Source of the DNA: Cyclobacteriaceae bacterium
Lineage (GTDB): Bacteria > Bacteroidota > Bacteroidia > Cytophagales > Cyclobacteriaceae
Length of the DNA stretch: 41,217 nt
Direction: 5' to 3'
Assembly: GCA_020832375.1 (NCBI GenBank)
Contig: JAFIEW010000025.1
Coordinates: 1 to 41,217 of the forward strand
Every line of letters begins with the position of its first letter. Positions within the stretch are counted from its first letter, which is position 1. The notes below the pieces were generated by a model, which worked only from the letters and a program-made list of their open reading frames with translations, was not told the DNA's origin and made no database searches. Below are positions 1-7,351 of this stretch, piece by piece. The position numbers and the translations under genes were made by a program.

Positions 1-39
1 GATAACTCTGGGGATGTGATCTACTGGAAGAAGTTTTAA
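1..39 (+). CDS. 3' end of an unidentified gene (partial)
   Basis: Frame 1 is open from the first base and ends in TAA at 37-39, giving the C-terminal residues DNSGDVIYWKKF. The other two forward frames stop almost at once. Only 12 residues are visible, so no family can be assigned. It may be the tail of a gene that starts outside the window, or a chance open stretch. Confidence 0.4.
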   Translation, partial: DNSGDVIYWKKF

Positions 40-211
40 ATCGACCTATTATTTAAATAATTGATCGCTGAAAAATAAATTGATCAAAAAATGAAGGCCA
101 ATCTATACTTACAATATTAGTGAGGTCCAAAATATTTATTTTTCACTATCTTACGGAATTAGGCAAAATTTTAGTTTAAGTTTACACCATAAAGGCTGTT
201 AAAAGAAAACC

Positions 212-811
212 ATGAATTACTTAGCACACATGTTTTTATCGGGAAATGATGAGTCGGTGATGCTGGGTAATTATATTGGCGACTTCGTAAAGGGTAAAGA
301 AATATACACTTATGATGCGCCAGTGAAAAAAGGTATTGTCTTACACCGAGCTATCGATCAATTTACCGATCAGCATGAAATCGTAAGAAAAGGCAAGAAA
401 CGTTTATTTGAAAAATATCGTCATTATAGTGGTGTAATCATTGACATCTTTTATGATCATTTCCTCGCTACAAGGTGGAATGAATATCATTCTGAAAGTT
501 TGAAAGATTACACTGAGTGGGTATACAGCATCATGAAAAACCGTCATGAAGAGCTACCAGAAAGAGCCTTAGTCATGCTCTCTTATATGAGTAAAGATAA
601 TTGGCTGTATCATTACAGTAGTATCAAAGGAATTGCGCTATCGCTCGAAGGTTTAAGCAAAAGAACGCCCTTTCGGTCAAAAATGGAAAATGCACACCAT
701 GATTTAGTGCAAAATTATGCTATTTTTGAGGAAGAATTTTTGAGCTTTTTCCCACAAATTCAAGAATTTTGTAGTACCCAACTTAAAAATATGACCATCA
801 ATAATGATTGA
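212..811 (+). CDS. acpH: Acyl carrier protein phosphodiesterase (AcpH family)
   Basis: This 199-residue protein matches the AcpH/DUF479 family in length and motifs. The N-terminus MNYLAHMFLS, the stretch GNYIGDFVKG (about 19-28), the histidine-rich HRAIDQFTDQH (about 45-55) and FYDHFLA (about 81-87) are family hallmarks. The conserved His and Asp residues are those expected of a metal-dependent all-helical phosphodiesterase. Known members remove the 4'-phosphopantetheine group from acyl carrier protein in the cytosol and so recycle apo-ACP. The start is the only ATG that keeps the conserved N-terminus. The 3' end overlaps the next gene by 8 bases, which suggests translational coupling. The substrate is inferred from the family. 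Confidence 0.85.
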   Translation: MNYLAHMFLSGNDESVMLGNYIGDFVKGKEIYTYDAPVKKGIVLHRAIDQFTDQHEIVRKGKKRLFEKYRHYSGVIIDIFYDHFLATRWNEYHSESLKDYTEWVYSIMKNRHEELPERALVMLSYMSKDNWLYHYSSIKGIALSLEGLSKRTPFRSKMENAHHDLVQNYAIFEEEFLSFFPQIQEFCSTQLKNMTINND

Positions 812-1250
812 ATCTAAACCCGCTTCTAATGCCTACCGATCGCTTTACATTGTATGTGTAGCATTCTTGGTGATTGGGATTTACCTTGGATACCTATACA
901 TTGACTCTAATGCTAAAAACATACTTGCACTCATTGGTTGTATCTTCTTTGGTGTAGTAGCCATTGTTGTATTCGCAAGAACAGTAGCTACAAAAGTGGC
1001 TATAGAAGCCCATAAAAATAAACTAGTAGTGCGATACACCACTCTCGGACAGATGACCACTTATTACTTTACTGATCTTAATTCTTGGCGAGAAGAGGTA
1101 ATCAAAAGCAAGGGAATGAATTATAAAGTCATCTTGCTAGATTTTGGTAAGTTTGGTCGGCTAAAAATTAGTAATAGAGAGAACACCAATTACGACAAGC
1201 TGAAAGCCTTATTTGAAAAAGAACTCAAAAAGTTAAAAACTTCTTCTTAG
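804..1250 (+). CDS. Small membrane protein with two N-terminal helices and a cytosolic PH-like tail
   Basis: I do not recognise a named family in this 148-residue protein. Residues about 13-33 and 38-60 form two hydrophobic helices joined by a short loop. The remainder is soluble, alternates beta-strand-like segments, and ends in a lysine-rich helix. This two-helix plus beta-domain layout resembles small membrane proteins with PH or YcxB-like domains, but the match is by shape only. The ATG lies inside the acpH reading frame, 8 bases before the acpH stop codon ends, so the two genes are probably one operon. The function is unknown. Confidence 0.7.
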   Translation: MIESKPASNAYRSLYIVCVAFLVIGIYLGYLYIDSNAKNILALIGCIFFGVVAIVVFARTVATKVAIEAHKNKLVVRYTTLGQMTTYYFTDLNSWREEVIKSKGMNYKVILLDFGKFGRLKISNRENTNYDKLKALFEKELKKLKTSS

Positions 1251-1307
1251 ATAGGGTAAATTCCATTCTATTAACACAATTATCACTACACATTAAAAGG
1301 TAAGCGA

Positions 1308-1328
1308 CTACTGTAGCCCACACAAAAA
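1308..1328 (-). repeat. Possible degenerate copy of the dispersed intergenic motif
   Basis: On the minus strand this reads TTTTTGTGTGGG followed by CTACAGTAG. It shares the T-run, the GTGGG block and a trailing TAG-rich segment with the five clear copies elsewhere in the window, but it lacks GATGAG. It lies about 50 bases past the stop codon of the methyltransferase gene, on that gene's strand. It is uncertain and may be chance. Confidence 0.25.
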
Positions 1329-1377
1329 GCCCGATATTAAAGATCCCTTAGTCCGTTGACTTATAAGATTCAATCTC

Positions 1378-2526
1378 TTAAAAAATCTCAAAAAGCAAAA
1401 GCCTACACTCTATTTGAGCATTAAAATAAGGAATGCGTTTTTTTGTGCGTAAGCCAATTTTCTTAGCTAAGTTTAAATTTCCTGTAAATACTGCTCCTGT
1501 CTTTCCTTGACATTCCTTTTTGAAGAAATCACCGATTTCTTGATAAACAGGTTCAAGCTTTTCTTCCTCACCGAGACGTAGACCGTACTCAGGGTTAAAA
1601 AAAACCACACCCTTTCCTTGCGGAACAATACTTTTTTTAAAATCGCAAACATCAAAAGATATCCTGTCCTCAACACCAGCCGCTTGTGCATTGACTTGAG
1701 CTATTTCTACTGCATCTTCAGAAATATCTGAGGCCAAAATCTTCACATAGGGCTCAGCTGCAATGATCTTACTTTCGGCATTTTGTTTAATCTTTTCCCA
1801 TGAGCTAGCATCATAGCCCGGCACTTGCATAAAGGAAAAATCTTCACGCATCAAACCAGGTGCTTTATTGGCTTGCATCAATGCAGCTTCTATGGCCAAA
1901 GTACCACTACCACACATTGGATTGATAAAGACTTGATCTCTTTCAAAACCCGATCCCATCACGCAGGCCGCTGCCAATGCCTCAACCATGGGTGCCTTAC
2001 CTGGAATCTTACGATAGCCATGTTTGCTTAGTGTCTCACCAGATGTATCTAGAAATATGCGTACGTTTTGCTCTTCCCAAAATAAAAAAAAGTTTACACC
2101 ATGCTTCCGTGGACCTGAATCAGGACGGCGGTCAAATTTATGCATGAAGTAATCAGCGATGGCATCTTTCACTCTTACAAATGCAAAACGCTCATCAAGG
2201 ATAGATTCGTTTTTTATCTTCCCGCTTACTGAAAAATAGCCGGCTACATCAACGAAGCTATCCCACTTAATCGCTCTATTCAGACGGATATATAGATGCT
2301 CAGCATCGGAAGATTGGAACTCTTTAATTAAAAAAAGCACCTTATAGGCACATCGACAGTGCATATTCAAATACATACAATCGAGCATATCACCCCGAAG
2401 TTCTAGTCCCAAATCATCTTCTTTGATGATTTCAAAACGCTTCATTTGATCAATCTCTTGCTTTAGATTGTAGGTCATCCCCCTCGAAGTGCTGACTCTT
2501 ATTGTACCCTTCCTTGAAAAATCCAT
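1378..2526 (-). CDS. THUMP-domain class I RNA methyltransferase (RlmL/RlmK-N type)
   Basis: The 382-residue protein has an N-terminal ferredoxin-like/THUMP region (about 1-165) and a C-terminal SAM-dependent methyltransferase domain. The SAM-binding motif INPMCGSGTLAIEAA is at 201-215 and an acidic strand end, ASDIS, is near 265-269. The catalytic motif at 311-315 reads NPEYG rather than the more usual NPPYG. Relatives such as E. coli RlmL place an N2-methyl group on a guanine of 23S rRNA. This protein matches the N-terminal half of E. coli RlmL in architecture and lacks a fused second (RlmK) methyltransferase. It follows the LpoB-like gene on the same strand with a 160-base gap. The RNA target is inferred. 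Confidence 0.85.
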   Translation of the reverse strand: MDFSRKGTIRVSTSRGMTYNLKQEIDQMKRFEIIKEDDLGLELRGDMLDCMYLNMHCRCAYKVLFLIKEFQSSDAEHLYIRLNRAIKWDSFVDVAGYFSVSGKIKNESILDERFAFVRVKDAIADYFMHKFDRRPDSGPRKHGVNFFLFWEEQNVRIFLDTSGETLSKHGYRKIPGKAPMVEALAAACVMGSGFERDQVFINPMCGSGTLAIEAALMQANKAPGLMREDFSFMQVPGYDASSWEKIKQNAESKIIAAEPYVKILASDISEDAVEIAQVNAQAAGVEDRISFDVCDFKKSIVPQGKGVVFFNPEYGLRLGEEEKLEPVYQEIGDFFKKECQGKTGAVFTGNLNLAKKIGLRTKKRIPYFNAQIECRLLLFEIF

Positions 2527-2686
2527 AAATTATTTTGAATAAAGCATGCTAAATTGGATCATATCTTAAAAAATCTGTCTGTATTTTCTTGATTTGACAG
2601 GAAACTATCTCCTCAATTACTCTTAACACTTTTTAAAATAGGATGCAAAGTTAACACTCTTTATTACAACTCAAGCCAATTGAGGA

Positions 2687-3265
2687 TTAGTTGCGGTTGA
2701 TTTTCCTTACTCTCTTTTTTCCTATCCACTCGGTATCTCCCGTTGCCAGGTCCGCAACTTCCAAATTGATATCATAAAACACAATTTTTCTACGCCCCTC
2801 TGTTTCTATGCTTGAAGTTATTTTCCCCATGAGAAGATGGGTAGCTTGAACTTGAATCGCCCTATCTTTGTATTCTTTTTCTGACAAGGACGCTTGCCTT
2901 TTTTCTAATTGATCTTCTGAAAAACGAACGAGTAATTCAGACTGCCTTATGAAGTCTAGTTTTTTGCTGTTGATCAAAGATTTTTCCAAATAGCTTACAA
3001 AAGTATCTACATCTAGCGGGTGATGCGTTTTATTAATCACTTGTCCCATAGCCAATTTTGGAACCGGCTTTTCGACAAAAAAATCTTTTGCAAGCCAGGC
3101 ACTTTCAACCAAATTATCGGCCAATTCTCTTGCTGATAAGCGAGCATCGTCGGTCGTCCACTCATCGCCATTTACGCGAGCATAATTATAACTATTGGTT
3201 GTCGGTTGATTTTGACAAGCCAACAGACAAAATATCATAACGAAGGAAAAAATAATCGTTTTCAT
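2687..3265 (-). CDS. LpoB-like lipoprotein (penicillin-binding protein activator family)
   Basis: The N-terminus is a lipoprotein signal peptide with lipobox L14-L15-A16-C17, so the mature protein is probably lipid-anchored at Cys17. The rest of the 192 residues resembles the LpoB family: an opening around RELADNLVESAWL, a strand PKLAMGQVINKT (about 69-80), a DTFVSYLEKSL helix, and a C-terminal ATHLLMGKITSSIETEGRRK beta hairpin. In Enterobacteria LpoB is an outer-membrane lipoprotein that activates PBP1b. Bacteroidota carry homologues whose partner is not established, so the role in peptidoglycan synthesis is inferred. The gene precedes the methyltransferase gene on the same strand. Confidence 0.75.
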   Translation of the reverse strand: MKTIIFSFVMIFCLLACQNQPTTNSYNYARVNGDEWTTDDARLSARELADNLVESAWLAKDFFVEKPVPKLAMGQVINKTHHPLDVDTFVSYLEKSLINSKKLDFIRQSELLVRFSEDQLEKRQASLSEKEYKDRAIQVQATHLLMGKITSSIETEGRRKIVFYDINLEVADLATGDTEWIGKKRVRKINRN

Positions 3266-3638
3266 CTTTCTAATAATTAGTAGTAATCAGCCTATATCTT
3301 TGACATATAAACGGAAAGAAATATAAAAGGATAAGATGCCACATAGCTTTAAATCTCATCATAAAAGACACCATTGTTTTTTAACTTTTCGGTCTTAATG
3401 AGGATTACGGACAGAAAGGTCAAGCTTCATAAAATTTCTAAAAATCTGTAAAATCTCGTCGAGCACTGGAAACTCACGAAAAACTCTCTGTAGAAGTGAG
3501 AGCTCTGATCGTACCCTCATTTCAGATAAAAGAAACTAAAACCAAAGATAGCCGTGCTTAAATAGATATATACTTGGCAATATATCGCCAAGCTTTTATC
3601 TTTAAGATGAAATCAATAATAGCAAAAAAACAATCATT
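3266..3638. other. Intergenic region between divergent lpoB-like and pepP genes
   Basis: This 373-base gap contains no convincing gene. It should hold the promoters of both flanking divergent genes. A candidate pepP promoter with an internal inverted repeat lies at 3574-3604. Nothing else stands out. Confidence 0.6.
3574..3604 (+). promoter_or_regulatory. Candidate pepP promoter with an inverted repeat in the spacer
   Basis: TTG at 3574-3576 is followed after 20 bases by TATCTTTA (3597-3604), a one-base miss of the Bacteroidota -7 consensus TAnnTTTG at the expected spacing. The spacer overlaps CTTGGC (3573-3578) and GCCAAG (3587-3592), arms of a 6-bp inverted repeat around an ATATAT core. 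This could be an operator or an RNA hairpin. It lies 35-65 bases before the pepP start. Confidence 0.4.
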
Positions 3639-4928
3639 ATGAGGTACACACCCCTTGAATCTACATTATTCCAAAAAAACAGAAGAAAATTCGCTAAACT
3701 CATGCGCCCCAACAGCATGGCCATACTCAATAGCAATGACATTATGCCGACCAATGCAGATGGCACCATGGGATTCAAGCAAAATAGTGACCTTTTTTAT
3801 CTGACTAATATCGACCAAGAAGAGTCTGTTTTACTATTTTTTCCTGACGCAAAAGAACCTCAAGACCGAGAAATTTTATTTGTAATCGAAACTAATGAGC
3901 ACATTGCTGTCTGGGAAGGACATAAATACAGCAAAGAAGAGGCTATTCAGGCAAGTGGCATTAAAAATGTGAAGTGGCTCAGTGAACTTGATAGCACCAT
4001 CCATCGACTTGGACTGCAAGCCGAAAGTATTTACTACAATAAAAACGAACATCCTCGCAATGCCTCGGCTGTAGAAACACGAGACGAACGTTTTTTCAAA
4101 AAATTAAAAAGCCTCTTCCCTCTACATAATTATGAGCGGCTAGCGCCACTCATGCATCAGCTTCGGCCTGTAAAGGAAGCTGAAGAGATAGAAGTAATGC
4201 GCCATGCGTGCTCAATTACCGAAAAAGGCTTCCGTAGAATCCTCTCATTCGTAAAACCTGGAGTGCATGAATTTGAAATAGAAGCCGAGTTTTTACACGA
4301 GTTCATTCGCAACCGATCCAATGGCTTTGCTTACGATCCCATTATTGCATCGGGAAAAAACGCTTGCGTTTTACACTACCTAGAAAACAAAGATGAGTGC
4401 AAAGATGGTGACCTGATCCTCTTTGATGTGGGTGCGGTTTATGGCAATTATGCATCAGATATGTCGCGTACCATCCCTGTAAACGGTCGATTTACCGAAA
4501 GGCAGAGAGCTGTTTACGATGCTGTATTGCGCGTAATGAAAGAGGCATATAAGATCCTTGTGCCAGGCAACACCATCGTAGAATACCACAAACAGGTAGG
4601 ATCGATCATGGAAAAAGAATTAATAGGATTGGGTCTTCTCGATAAGACCGACATCAAAAACCAAGACCCAAATTGGCCAGCATATAAGAAGTATTTCATG
4701 CATGGCACATCCCACCATATTGGCCTCGATGTGCATGACGTAGGCGATGTATATCGCAAAATTGAAGAAGGCATGGTCTTTACCGTTGAGCCGGGTATCT
4801 ACATCCCTGATGAAAACATTGGTATTCGACTTGAAAATGATGTGGTGATAAAAACTGATGGTCATGACGACTTAATGGCTAACATTCCGATTGAGGCAGA
4901 GCACATAGAAGAGCTGATGAATCAATAA
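3639..4928 (+). CDS. pepP: Xaa-Pro aminopeptidase (aminopeptidase P, M24B family)
   Basis: The 429-residue protein has the two-domain PepP layout: an AMP_N domain (about 1-150) and a pita-bread M24 domain (about 175-420). The dinuclear metal ligands are visible: D263 and D274 in the FDVGAVYGNYASD stretch, H359 in MHGTSHHIGLDVHD, E384 in TVEPGIYIP and E399 in GIRLEND. His355 and the His of DVHD fit the catalytic histidines. The enzyme removes an N-terminal residue preceding proline, usually with Mn2+, in the cytosol. The length is close to E. coli PepP. The gene is monocistronic, with a strong hairpin terminator just after the stop. Confidence 0.93.
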   Translation: MRYTPLESTLFQKNRRKFAKLMRPNSMAILNSNDIMPTNADGTMGFKQNSDLFYLTNIDQEESVLLFFPDAKEPQDREILFVIETNEHIAVWEGHKYSKEEAIQASGIKNVKWLSELDSTIHRLGLQAESIYYNKNEHPRNASAVETRDERFFKKLKSLFPLHNYERLAPLMHQLRPVKEAEEIEVMRHACSITEKGFRRILSFVKPGVHEFEIEAEFLHEFIRNRSNGFAYDPIIASGKNACVLHYLENKDECKDGDLILFDVGAVYGNYASDMSRTIPVNGRFTERQRAVYDAVLRVMKEAYKILVPGNTIVEYHKQVGSIMEKELIGLGLLDKTDIKNQDPNWPAYKKYFMHGTSHHIGLDVHDVGDVYRKIEEGMVFTVEPGIYIPDENIGIRLENDVVIKTDGHDDLMANIPIEAEHIEELMNQ

Positions 4929-4931
4929 AAT

Positions 4932-4977
4932 AAAATTCAGCTGGTGGGTAATATTTCCGCTAGCTGAATTTTTTTTG
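4932..4977 (+). terminator. Rho-independent terminator of pepP
   Basis: Arms AAATTCAGCT and AGCTGAATTT form a stem with some inner pairing (GGG/CCG), directly followed by a run of eight T. The structure begins four bases after the pepP stop codon. Confidence 0.85.
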
Positions 4978-5036
4978 TAAAATGAAGCGCTCATCCGCCT
5001 TCTTCGCTTAGCATTGATCCGATCTACTTAAAAAGG

Positions 5037-5052
5037 TTTTGCGTGGGATGAG
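5037..5052 (+). repeat. Dispersed intergenic motif, copy 1 (exact)
   Basis: This reads TTTTGCGTGGGATGAG and is followed by AATAGTAG. The same 16 bases, exact or with one mismatch, recur at 22346, 32615, 36955 and 40060, always between genes. This copy lies 109 bases past the pepP stop, beyond its terminator. Confidence 0.8.
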
Positions 5053-5172
5053 AATAGTAGCTTGTTTGGCTATCTCAATTTGACGGAAGGGTATCCATCA
5101 AGGCCTCATCAGCCTTATTTTTTACTTGTTCTATCATCGATAAGCTGTGAAAATAGCATAGAAACGGGTTAG

Positions 5173-5224
5173 TTGGTGATCATTTATTTGATTCGTGGAA
5201 ACTAGACCGTGCCCCAATCACCAA
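5173..5224 (+). promoter_or_regulatory. Inverted repeat in the nnrD leader
   Basis: TTGGTGAT (5173-5180) and ATCACCAA (5217-5224) are perfect 8-base arms separated by 36 bases. The second arm ends 16 bases before the nnrD start codon. It could form a leader RNA hairpin near the ribosome-binding region. The function is unknown. Confidence 0.35.
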
Positions 5225-5240
5225 AATATGAAAAAACAAT

Positions 5241-6794
5241 ATGAAAATAGTTAGTTCAGAACAAATGCGAGCGCTTGATCAGCACACTATTGAGCACGAA
5301 CCAATTAGCTCAATCGCCTTAATGGAACGAGCGGCTGCTACTTTTTACGATTATTCGCTCAACGAAATTTTTCAACCTCAATACAATGGCTTACCGTGGA
5401 TTATCTTTTGTGGCACGGGTAATAATGGTGGTGATGGTCTTGTAATTGCACGCATGAGCAAAGAGCTTCCTTGCGATACCCATGTGGTGATCGTTGGCGA
5501 CCTTGAAAAGGTGAGCGATGACTTCAAAGTAAACTATAAGCGCCTGATAGAAGAGACAACAATAAAACCGGTATTGCTCAAAGATTTTGTTCCACCGTCT
5601 ACAGATGCCATGCTGATCGATGCTATTTTTGGATCAGGACTTAATCGTGCTGTAAAAAAAGGCGAATTTGCTGAGGCAATCCAGCAATTCAATGATCTGA
5701 GTGGCTTAAAAATAGCGGTCGATATTCCTTCTGGTCTTTTTGCAGACCAGCCAACCATAGAAGGTAGCGTGATTCATGCTGATCATACCATCAGCTTTCA
5801 GCTACCAAAACTGTCTTTTTTTGCTGTGGAAAATGAAGCTTATCTAGGAAATGTGCATTTACTGGATATTGGTTTATCTCAGAAGGCTATCGAGCAAACA
5901 TTTACAAGTGGCGAAATGCTTGATCCTCATCAATACAGTGAACTCTTTCAAGTACGTTCAAGACATATTCACAAAGGTATGCGAGGTAGAAGCCTGATCA
6001 TTGGAGGTGGTAAAAATACACCCGGTGCGGCCATCTTGAGTGCAGAGGCGAGCATAAGATCGGGTATTGGCCTGTTGACGTGCGCCATACCACAAAACGC
6101 ATCTACAGCTCTCCTTCAAAGAGTGCCTGAAGCTATGATTCACATTGCAGGCAATGAGTATTGGGATGAGGGCCTTAGTCAGCTAGATTTGGATGGCTTC
6201 GACAGCATTGCAATCGGACCAGGACTAGGAAAAGAAGCAAAAACTTTAGAGGCTTTCAGAAATCTTCTCGCAAAAGTAAAACAGCCGCTAGTGCTCGACG
6301 CTGATGCGATCAATTTACTATCAGAAAATCGAGAGTTACTGGAGTTACTACCCAAAGGCAGCGTCCTCACTCCTCACCTTGGTGAGTTCAAACGTCTAGT
6401 AGGATCCTTTGAAAACAGTTTTGAGGCCTTGGAATTAGGCCTTCGATTCACCAAAAAGCATCAGGTAGTTTTGATTTTGAAAGGAGCTTTCACCTTCATC
6501 ATTAGCTCCGATGGCAGCTACAAGGTTAGCAACCGCGGTCATGCAGGCATGGCGACAGGCGGCAGCGGCGATGTGCTCACAGGGATTTGTGCAAGTATCA
6601 TGGCAAGATGCAAGGACAACACCTACCTTGCCGCTCAAGCTGCGGTGACACTACACGGTATTTCAGCCGAAATCGCACTAGAAAGTGATGCCGAATTAGG
6701 ATTTCGAGCGAGTCATATTTTTCGTGGAATGAGAACAGCAATTAGCTCACTATCTCAAAAAAGCATTAATCACACCTACCCTTTGAAGGTATAA
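5241..6794 (+). CDS. nnrD: Bifunctional NAD(P)HX epimerase / ADP-dependent NAD(P)HX dehydratase
   Basis: This 517-residue fusion repairs NADH and NADPH that have been damaged by hydration. The N-terminal YjeF_N epimerase domain (about 1-220) carries GTGNNGGDG at 58-66 and a DAIFGSGL stretch. The C-terminal ribokinase-like dehydratase domain (about 240-505) carries the GGGKNTPGAA segment, DADAINLL, and the catalytic loop GGSGDVLTG with Asp444. The fused form is standard in bacteria, and the length matches. It starts at the ATG at 5241, because the ATG at 5228 runs straight into a stop. Its 3' end overlaps the convergent fau gene by 19 bases. Confidence 0.94.
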   Translation: MKIVSSEQMRALDQHTIEHEPISSIALMERAAATFYDYSLNEIFQPQYNGLPWIIFCGTGNNGGDGLVIARMSKELPCDTHVVIVGDLEKVSDDFKVNYKRLIEETTIKPVLLKDFVPPSTDAMLIDAIFGSGLNRAVKKGEFAEAIQQFNDLSGLKIAVDIPSGLFADQPTIEGSVIHADHTISFQLPKLSFFAVENEAYLGNVHLLDIGLSQKAIEQTFTSGEMLDPHQYSELFQVRSRHIHKGMRGRSLIIGGGKNTPGAAILSAEASIRSGIGLLTCAIPQNASTALLQRVPEAMIHIAGNEYWDEGLSQLDLDGFDSIAIGPGLGKEAKTLEAFRNLLAKVKQPLVLDADAINLLSENRELLELLPKGSVLTPHLGEFKRLVGSFENSFEALELGLRFTKKHQVVLILKGAFTFIISSDGSYKVSNRGHAGMATGGSGDVLTGICASIMARCKDNTYLAAQAAVTLHGISAEIALESDAELGFRASHIFRGMRTAISSLSQKSINHTYPLKV

Positions 6795-7351
6795 ATCTGA
6801 CTTGGCGTGATACAAGCATCAAGCTGCAAATCGTGTAATTGAGAATCTGACAACTCATCTACTGGGTCAAAAAGAGAAAGCCCACAAAGGATAGTTTCTT
6901 TAGGTAAAGTAGCAACGAAGCGATCATAAAAACCCTGTCCATAACCTACTCGATACCCTTTTTTATCAAAAGCAATGAGCGGCACAATGACCATTTCTGG
7001 ATAGCCCTCAAACGGAATAACCTCACCCGCTGGCAATGGAATATTATATGGCCCTGGTCTCAATCTAGTTTCTCTGTAGATATAGACACTATGCATCATC
7101 TTCACTCGAAAGTCTGAAACACTACTGATGGTAGTCACCTTTCTATCCCATAGAAATTCAAAAAGCGGTTGTGTATCAATTTCATTATTTTCCGCAATAC
7201 TCAAATATAAATGCACGCTATTAAATTCAAATTGCTTATAGTAATCTTGAAAGCGCTCGGCGATTTGATCACAAAGCTCTTTGTACGTTTCTTGAGATAA
7301 CTCCTTTCTCAAGGACAAATATTTTTGACGTGCTTCTTCTTTAGTGGACAT
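6776..7351 (-). CDS. fau: 5-formyltetrahydrofolate cyclo-ligase
   Basis: The 191-residue protein has the family signature GYGQGFYDRF at 136-145, the substrate-loop segment LRPGPYNIPLP (about 97-107) and the N-terminal basic helix KYLSLRKEL. It converts 5-formyltetrahydrofolate to 5,10-methenyltetrahydrofolate using ATP, which recovers a folate that otherwise inhibits one-carbon enzymes. The start overlaps the bshC stop region by 11 bases, so it is the last gene of the rimO-bshC-fau operon and probably translationally coupled. Its 3' end overlaps the convergent nnrD by 19 bases, and no separate terminator is visible. Confidence 0.9.
   Translation of the reverse strand: MSTKEEARQKYLSLRKELSQETYKELCDQIAERFQDYYKQFEFNSVHLYLSIAENNEIDTQPLFEFLWDRKVTTISSVSDFRVKMMHSVYIYRETRLRPGPYNIPLPAGEVIPFEGYPEMVIVPLIAFDKKGYRVGYGQGFYDRFVATLPKETILCGLSLFDPVDELSDSQLHDLQLDACITPSQIYTFKG

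Larger units (their letters stand above)
4929..5240. other. Intergenic region pepP-nnrD
   Basis: This 312-base gap holds the pepP terminator, one exact copy of the dispersed 16-base motif (5037-5052) and a long-range inverted repeat just before nnrD. There is no convincing small gene. Confidence 0.6.

Noticed and set aside
4514-4865. Minus-strand open frames inside pepP
   Set aside because: They lie wholly opposite the metal-binding domain of a well supported gene and show no motif of their own.
6158-6172. A GGGATGAG match inside nnrD
   Set aside because: Only eight bases of the dispersed motif match, and they encode conserved sequence (YWDEG), so this is chance within a gene.
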